From the NCBI GenBank assembly GCA_030062745.1, contig CP099854.1, forward strand, positions 13,774,153 through 13,838,152: a DNA stretch of 64,000 nt, written 5' to 3'. The stretch is from Capitulum mitella (taxonomy: Eukaryota > Arthropoda > Thecostraca > Pollicipedomorpha > Pollicipedidae). A program made the translations under genes and the position numbers. Numbering within the stretch: the stretch's first letter is position 1; each line of letters starts with the position of its first letter. The notes under the pieces are model-generated. The model saw only the letters and a list, made by a program, of their open reading frames with translations. It was not told where the DNA came from and did no database searches. Below are positions 57,072 through 64,000 of the stretch, one piece after another.

Positions 57072-58165
57072 CAGTTAACATGTTAGACGAGTCCCTGGTG
57101 CCTTACAAAAAATACCGGGAAATGTGGAATAAAAATGGCAAATAATCTGAGTGAAATGACCCTGCTCGTACAACTGAATGCATGATGAAATTGGAATAAT
57201 GGGCTCATTTTGTTCCGCATTCATCAACATAGCAAGGTAGATAACCGTAAACACGCTCAACGCCGCGCTGCATCCCCACCCCTGCTGCCCCCACAAACAG
57301 ACGGCGCAAGGGGCGACGGTAGAGAGACCCAGCTCAATCGTTTCAGCCACCGCCAAAATTCAATGCAATACAGCGCCCCTAGTGAGCGTCCGTGAAAAGG
57401 CACGTTGGCCGCCGCCGGCGCACCTGGCAGAGCCATGTTGAGGCGGAACGTAGTATTGCCTCTCGCCACCACCGCCGCGGCGCCACCGCTGAACTCACCT
57501 ACGAAAAATCCTCGACTGCGTGAGCATCAGTGGCGGAGAAAGGAATGTGTTTGTAGGACAACTATTCGTTAAAATACTATATGTCTACATATCGTATTAA
57601 TTCGAAATACCACGTATGCGTTTTGAAACTGTGCACAAATGTGCACATATACATTTTGCATATATACGTTTCGCAACTGTGTATCCTTGCAACAGCAGGG
57701 GCGTAGAAACCGAGGGGGAGGGGAGAAGCTTCCCCTAACTTTGGGCAACATTTAACATTAACCCTATGACGGTGCATGGAAAAAAATGACGTAAAAATCA
57801 CGCTTCCCCCAGCCCATTTTCACAGAGGTTCCTCCGCTACTGCCCAGCAGTGACGATCATTTATCCGCCCCTGAAACGGGAAAGAACTCTCCGCCTGGGG
57901 AGAGCGTATTCGGATCAATGTCGTTGCATGGATTCGGGAGGATGCCCAGTTTGCTCCAGCTTTCTTTGCAGATACGGACAAACCACCGACAGTGGTGCGT
58001 CATGTAACATTCCGTTTGTTTTGTATGCATGGATCTGAACAGGGTCGGATATCATTTACAGTTTAACAGTTAGACAATGTATATGAGAAAGACAACCGTA
58101 TGTCAGACGGTTTGGTGTTACACTCGCATGTGCCTCAGGTGTTTGTGAGATCATGAGCCGCCATT
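57072..58165 (-). mobile_element. hAT-type element copy A, with nested MITE
   Basis: Reverse-orientation homologue of 59683-60594. The right end GAGCCGCCATTG (58165) is the inverted CAGTG-CGGCTC terminus. Shared interior blocks include ATCATTTATCCGC, CAGTTTGCT-AGCTTTCT and CGGGAAATGTGGAA. The left border is approximate and no target duplication was found. A 147-bp MITE sits inside it. Confidence 0.7.
57696..57842 (+). mobile_element. MITE nested in hAT copy A
   Basis: CAGGGGCGTAGAAACC at the left and the inverted CAGTAGCGGAGGAACC at the right. Flanks are TGCAACAG and CCCAGCAG (five of eight matching). The uninterrupted homologue at about 60.0 kb lacks exactly this segment. Confidence 0.7.
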
Positions 58166-59682
58166 GCAATGGAGTCGTTAGCCCCCACCCTGTCAGTGGC
58201 GGAGGATCGTATTTTCGGACGGGGACAAACAATTTTTCAGGAATCCCTCAAACGGCGTGGGCCTCCGTCACTAGCAAAAAAGTATGCATGACATGCTTAA
58301 ATATGGAAAAAAACCGGAGCGGTATGACGTCAAGAACGGGCCTCCGAGGCGTCAGAATAAAATCTCGAGCCTAAAACGGGCCGTCACATCCCGAAATACG
58401 GCCACCTAAGCTGCGAAGACTGACTGGAATTATGGCTTTGGAATTAAGCCTTGGTTGAAATTATGACTGGAACTCCCTCTTGACTTGATCTGGCTCCCTC
58501 CTGCACAAAATCAGTGAAACAAAAAAATAAAATCCTCAAGCCTAAAAAAGGGATCCCGAATCCAAAAACAGGGCACTCTAGGCCATGAAGAGGGCCCCTT
58601 GGCTGGAAAGCCCCTTGACCCGATCTGGCCCCTCCTGGACGAAACCCTGGGTACGCCACTGCAGGAGTCCCAGTGTATCGGGGTCCACTGGAAGTCAGGG
58701 AACCCTGTGGCTGATATAAAAAGGCCTGTTGTGGCCCCTGGCTCTCGGAAACAGCAAGGGCGCACTGGCCCTCTTTGGTATATCCTGTACATATCTGGGA
58801 GGTGTTCGGTCTTCGTCCGGGGGACCTCGGTGGCTTAAGGCCGCATGAAAGTCAGGACTTTCGGATCAGCGCATGTAGCAGGAAGCCTTATGTATTCGGA
58901 GCAACTGGGAATGAGGCGACCCTATGACTTCTATGAAGTCGCGTTGGGGTCTGCGACGCTCAAAGGGCTCCGAATATATAAAGGGTCTGTAATATATAAA
59001 GGATCCTGTGGTCAGGTCCAGGGAGACCCCAGGTATGGATGCACATTAGTCGCTGGGGGGAGAGGAGATGTCAGGAACCTTTTGGTCGCAACTTTGAAGT
59101 CTGCGTTTATGTAATGCGTACGCCGATGTGTTTATCTCTATCCCATTTTTTGGGAGGTCCTTCGCATGCTCGAGCCCGCTCAGGACTTACGGAGGTTATA
59201 TGTTGTATGTCAGGCGGAGGGGCAACTGTCTCCGCCTTCTTATCCGCCACCCTCGCCCCCCAGTGAAACAAAAACTGGATAACTTTGGCAGTCGGAATGA
59301 AATATAATGAATATAGGGTTTTCTGTGGAGATTAAGATCTTTTCATTGCCAGGTAATTCCAAGAATGCCTCTTCCATCGGTTCTTTGCAGCAACGTCTGT
59401 GCCGGCGGTATTAGTGGATACAAACGCATGGCTTTGAATACTTATAAAAGGCATACGTAAAATAAATCTGCATGTCAATACAATAAATTCCGGGTTCTCT
59501 GTGGAACCATAGGATTTTTCCACATGCGAATGTCACTGCAAAAACGGTTAGTACATAAATTTTTCGTGTACTTGAATTTCAGTGATAGTGTATGCAAATG
59601 GCGTATCCAGTCGACATGCCCATGTGGATTCCAGGTGATCTATGGGTCGGCTTGATGAGTTTAGATGGGCAGAGGCTCTGAC
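58166..59682. other. Intergenic with MITE ends
   Basis: CAGTGGCGGAGGATCG at 58194 and the inverted CAGTGGCGTACCCAGG ending at 58661 are hAT-MITE-type termini, but no 8-bp duplication links them, so borders are not set. No gene seen. Confidence 0.4.
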
Positions 59683-60594
59683 CAGTGACGGCTCGTGGTC
59701 TCACAAACACCCGATGCACAGAGCAAGTGTATCACCCAACTTTCTTATATACGGCCGTCTTTCTTATATGCGTTTTCTTACTATTCAACCGTAAATGATC
59801 TCCGAACCTGTTCAGATCAACGTAGATAGAAGCTAGATGCTGCATGACGCACCACTGTTGTTGTTTTGTCTGTATCTACAAAGAAAGCTAAAGCAAACTG
59901 GGCATCCATTCGAATCCGCGCAACGAAAATAACCAGCATACGCTCGCGTCCAGCGCATCAGACGGAAAAATCTCTCCGGTGTCAAGAGCGGATAAATGAT
60001 CGTCATTGTTGGATGCATACAGTCATATTATTGAATAATTTGTGCACAGTGTCAAAACGTATACCTGACATTTTGAATTAATACAAAATGTTAATACATA
60101 ACATTTTAATCAAAAGTTACCATGCAAACACATTTCTTCTCCGCTACTGATGTTCTCGCAGTCGAGGATCCTTTGACAGTGAGCCTAACGGTGGCAGCTA
60201 GAGGCAGTACCACGTTTCGCCTCACAGAGGCTCCGTCAGCTGCTTTGGCGGCGGACGACGTGCAGTTCCGCGGACGCTCACCAGGGGCGCTGTTTTACAT
60301 TCCAGCGTTGGCTGCAGCGGGTGAACTGGCTGCCTCTACGGCCGCCTTGCGCCATATGCTTCCGGGGGCAGCGGGGGTGGGAATGCTGCGTGGCGTGGGG
60401 CGTCTTTGCGGGCATCATCCGTGCTATGTCGATGATGTCGATGAATAAAATGAACGCATTATTTCCGCTTAATGACGAATTCAGTTTTATAAACAGTGTT
60501 ATTATACACAGATTATGTATGATTTCAGTTCCACATTTCCCGATATTTCTGGTGAGGAACTGCCGCAGTTGCCTCTAATGATGAGCCACCACTG
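59683..60594 (+). mobile_element. hAT-type element copy B (912 bp), perfect target duplication
   Basis: Starts CAGTGACGGCTCGTG and ends GATGAGCCACCACTG. It is flanked by GCTCTGAC on both sides (59675-59682, 60595-60602), an exact 8-bp duplication. A 108-codon frame (60122-60448) with Ala/Leu-rich sequence has a diverged homologue in copy A, but no transposase motif is visible, so the element is non-autonomous. Confidence 0.88.
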
Positions 60595-60825
60595 GCTCTG
60601 ACTGGGCTTTTTGATGGGGACGGTGTGCGTCAATATTTGCACCAACCCAGATCAAATGTCTAAAAGTGCAACGAGAATAGTAAAACGTTGGTACTACTTT
60701 TTTGAGACCATTAACATTTCAGAGACAAAAAGTATTATGAAAAACGCCGTTTTTCGGTATACCCCGAAAGTGGAACCTACATGGAACAAGTATAGGCTTA
60801 CCCATAAAGTGTTTCATTAGCTAGG

Positions 60826-61070
60826 CCCTGCATGGGTCCTATGCAGGCCAGTATGGATCCTGCATGGGTCTTACGAGGACTCAATACGATTTCTGTATGG
60901 GCCCGTGTGAGCTTTGTGTGGGTTTTGTGAGGGCGCTATGTCGGCCCAGCGTGGGCTCCGACTGGGTCCTATGTGGGTCCCACATGTGTAATGAATGGTT
61001 TCTAGTCGGCAGCACACGAGTTTTATGTGGGTCCTTGATGGGCTTCGTATGACCTCTATATATGGCTTAT
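60826..61070 (+). repeat. Degenerate TATGGGTCC array, left arm
   Basis: Imperfect units around GTATGGGTCCT-GTGTGGG. It is inverted relative to the array at 61440-61680; the block GTGTGGGTTTT(G/A)TGAG, then GCTATGT, is shared by both arms. Confidence 0.6.
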
Positions 61071-61439
61071 TGGTAAAAGGACTGCTAATAATTTGCACCT
61101 GATCTGATGCCATTAGCAGGGACGCCAAATATGGATGTTCATTGACTGCAGCAGGCTTTTCCGTAAGCCCCGTCTGGTCGAGACAGCAACGTAAATTAGC
61201 ACTACGTTGCCATCGGCACCACCACAATGCAGTACCGCTGTTACCGGCCAAGGCAGGCTGCCCCACATCTCTAGACATGCAGCACATACGCGCATCCAGT
61301 AGAATGAAGTGATGCTGCACGCACTGCCGATTTATCACAACGGTTTTATGTAAATGTTGAATTTTGTCCATTTATCTAGTTTTGGCGGAAACTGAACCAA
61401 AACACCGTGAATAAAATCCCATTCACATCAAAGATTACA

Positions 61440-61680
61440 AACGAAGGTGAACCATTCCGATCAGGACCCGGTTAAAGACGATGTTGAGTCCACATAGCAC
61501 TCTCATAAAACCCACACATAGTCTGCATGGGACCCACACAGGACCCGTACTAAGTCCACGCGGGACCCATACAGATCCCATAGTGGCCCACATACGACCC
61601 ATACAAGGCCCAGCCACACCGGTCCATCTGGGACCCATGCGGTAAACTCATGTAGGTTTTATGTGGGCCCCTTGTGGGAC
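61440..61680 (-). repeat. Degenerate TATGGGTCC array, right arm
   Basis: The reverse complement of this stretch aligns with 60826-61070. About 370 bp of unrelated DNA separates the arms. Isolated units also occur near 62075-62160. Confidence 0.6.
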
Positions 61681-62159
61681 CTGTCTTGACCAGTTTATCC
61701 TGCCATTTTTCAGCAGATTGTCAGCACGCATTTTTTAATCTTCGTTTGATTTTTCCCGACTTATGTCGACAGGCTTCAGATTCATCCCACTCAATGTCGA
61801 CAGGCTTCATACTTCAGCCAAAACATGTCGGGCGCGAGCTTGCCCTGGAAACGGCATGATAATTCCGGCGCTCCAGGTGGAACAATGATCACCGTGTCGA
61901 AGCCAGTTAGGGCGAGCGACAAACCAACGCAGTTGCTTTTGGCACGCTTCGACGGAACCCGCAGTGGCTTGCCAGCGAAACGTTTCGTTGCTTGTGGGAA
62001 AGCAGCAGTCCAGTTTTGTTCGATGCCAAGATGAAAATCAGTTTAAACACCAAATACAAATCAGTACCCACACCGGACCCACATGTGGCATATTTAGGAC
62101 CTCTATGGGGCCGTTATTGGAAATGAGTATGGGACCAACATGGGACCATTATGGCTTTT

Positions 62160-62832
62160 CCCTGGAAATATCTGAACAACCTTCGCATGCGCAGCCCGCG
62201 GGCGTGCCGGCGCACGCGCGCTTCCATTGTACGAATTACGGACTAATGAAGAACGAGTGCTTTTAGCCAGTTTGAAACGCCGCATTGCTGCCATTGTGGA
62301 AAGGCCGCTGACATTTCAGACAACGGAGCGAAAGAAGATAGTTTAGCAAAGAAGGCTGACGTCCTTTCACAGGCCGCTCCGCTCAGGCCATGAGTTTGAC
62401 AAAATTATGGGCGACCAGGCAAGATTCTTTATATCTTTAATGCCCGTCTAGGGTTACTTACGCTGGAACGAAAAAGTTTTCATCTCGCATGAGGGCGTGG
62501 GTCACCACCAGCACCCCGCAGCATCACCTCACCCCTGATGAGGGAAAACCGGTGTCCATATGGCTAAACAGTCCTGACAGAGTGTATCAAAGGCAGTCTG
62601 AAGCCCTTCCTGAACCAGCTGGACCCTGAGAAGGACCCTTCAGGCCTGACCTAGGCACTTGTCACTGCCGTCATAACGTGACGTCATATCTGGATGTTGT
62701 ATGAATCATCCCTGTTACGAATGATGACAAGCCCCCGAACATGCCCAGCATCAGACGTATCGAGTCGATTTTGAGCCTTCTGAAACAGCAGGTCGGTACG
62801 AGGGAAACTGTATAGCACCATCCAGGAAGCCG
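62160..62832. other. Intergenic, no gene seen
   Basis: No supported exon or element. Confidence 0.5.
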
Positions 62833-63419
62833 GTGGGAGATAGGATTGACGGGAGAGTCGAGGAGATAGACATGAATATCGTGTGCGAGATGTTTAAGCA
62901 CAGGCAAAATGATTGCTGTGCTGTGGGCCGCGAAGGCGTCAAAGCTGAGATGCAAAAATTCCACTGGAAAGAACAGACTCTCAAATGTGTGAACGTGTAT
63001 TTTCAAAACGGTGTTTCCCGGCAATATGGAATGGGCACTGCGTGCCAAATTCCAAACTTTGTGCCAAATTTTAGGGGACACTCGTACTTCAATTATATGG
63101 CAGTGCGAGGAAGAAAAAAGCTGGGTCATGACAGATCGTGCCGGGCAAAGTCAAATTCTACTGCGTCAGAGTGGCAATGGAGAAGGATGGAAAGCATAGG
63201 CCTGCTTGGTTGCCAGTAATACATGGTAACACCATTCCACCACTATCTGTCATTGCACAGCCAGTGTTTTTTATATGCCCCTCAGACACGGGCCTTCCAG
63301 AAGCAGTCTTATATCCTTCACATTCCGAATATGATACATATCCAATCGTGGATCTGAGAAAAATCCTTCCAACCAAATTATTGGTTGAGGCCACAAAAGT
63401 ACCCCAGGAATTGATATGA
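62833..63419 (+). pseudogene. Unidentified coding-like stretch
   Basis: Three overlapping plus-strand frames have protein-like composition and follow one another: 62833-63219, with IVCEMFKHRQNDCC and LKCVNVYFQNG; 63011-63199, with SIIWQCEEEKSWVM; and 63138-63419, with VKFYCVRVAMEKDGKHR, IHGNTIPPLSV and PIVDLRKILPTKLL. The change of frame suggests a decayed gene or several exons. No family is recognised and it could be chance. Confidence 0.25.
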
Positions 63420-64000
63420 GATCTTACCTTGCCTGTAAGCCTTTGTGTCAGATGGCTATTAGCAGTAAGTAAAAAGCTTCTTTGTATGCGATATCTGCCT
63501 GATATAGTCTTAAATATATTGCGCGACATGCCTAGTTGTAGGATGGGTAAGAGGTATAACATAATCTCAACCTGAAGCTTTGAAAGACGATGTAAAAATG
63601 ACAAAAACGACTAATCAAATATCACGTCTCTGTATTCCATCATTTCCGAGTCATGCTTAAAAACTGCAAGAGTTTGGGGAGCCTCGTCCCATTCACGACC
63701 AGGTAACTTGCAGTGAATAACTCCGCCACCCTAATTTAAACGTGATCGCGGCAACACGATCGCGTGGTCGCTCCAACCACTGTACAAGAGACGCGGATAG
63801 AGTATGAAGCACGGCCGATTACAACATCTCGGCCGCCAGCTCGTGTGTTTTTCAGCCATATCAGAGAGCTAATTTTTGCCAAAGCCTGTAGACAGGCGCA
63901 TACGAGCTATCAAAAGTTCATGTAGCCATGAGTGAATCAGAATTGTCAGTGTTCGTAGTACATGCGGCATTGAGCAAGAATTGCCAAAAACGACGCCAAA
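63420..64000. other. Intergenic, no gene seen
   Basis: No supported feature up to the window edge. Confidence 0.5.

Noticed and set aside
1-64000. CRISPR arrays, bacterial operons, rRNA genes
   Set aside because: None seen; introns, splice sites, microsatellites and MITEs show eukaryotic nuclear DNA.

Overview
The window looks like arthropod nuclear DNA, possibly crustacean. Small GC-rich exons with GT..AG borders lie in long, repeat-filled, AT/GC-balanced introns. There are many cut-and-paste DNA transposon remnants and TA, CA and GGAT microsatellites, and no operon-like packing. The species cannot be fixed from the sequence.

The main gene is on the minus strand, from about 42.2 kb down to 14.9 kb. 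It is a BTB-C2H2 zinc-finger transcription factor of the insect TTK group (broad, fruitless, lola and tramtrack relatives). Two exons make the BTB domain (42104-41925 and 40912-40736). A proline-rich linker exon carries a nuclear localisation signal and a SUMO-type motif (40277-39785), and an 81-nt symmetric linker exon follows (38833-38753). The gene then offers five paralogous alternative last exons, each coding two zinc fingers (30471-29966, 27621-27332, 24919-24690, 23085-22862, 15143-14926). All five have an AG acceptor in phase 1, matching the phase-1 donor of the linker exons. A nine-cysteine exon at 39241-39105 has the same phase and may be a sixth, non-C2H2 ending. The second BTB exon runs into a 48-bp tandem repeat that re-creates the splice donor several times in frame.

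Layout, left to right. 0-1.1 kb: TA microsatellites, GC-rich DNA and one candidate first exon of another minus-strand gene. 3.4-8.4 kb: a tandem repeat, a cluster of hAT-type MITEs, a steroid-receptor-half-site repeat and a 1.7-kb decayed minisatellite. 9.8-14.2 kb: a 42-bp tandem repeat and two TTAA-flanked MITEs. 14.9-42.2 kb: the BTB-ZF gene with MITEs in its introns. 42.4-52.1 kb: intergenic DNA with MITEs, a foldback element and a decayed hAT transposase gene. 53.0-54.9 kb: a broken LTR-element fossil with a proline-rich minisatellite. 55-64 kb: nested hAT elements, an inverted pair of degenerate repeat arrays and one unidentified coding-like stretch.

Six copies of one TTAA-flanked, piggyBac-like MITE (full length 1210 bp) recur across the window. 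All exon borders given here are read from splice consensus and reading phase, not from transcripts.
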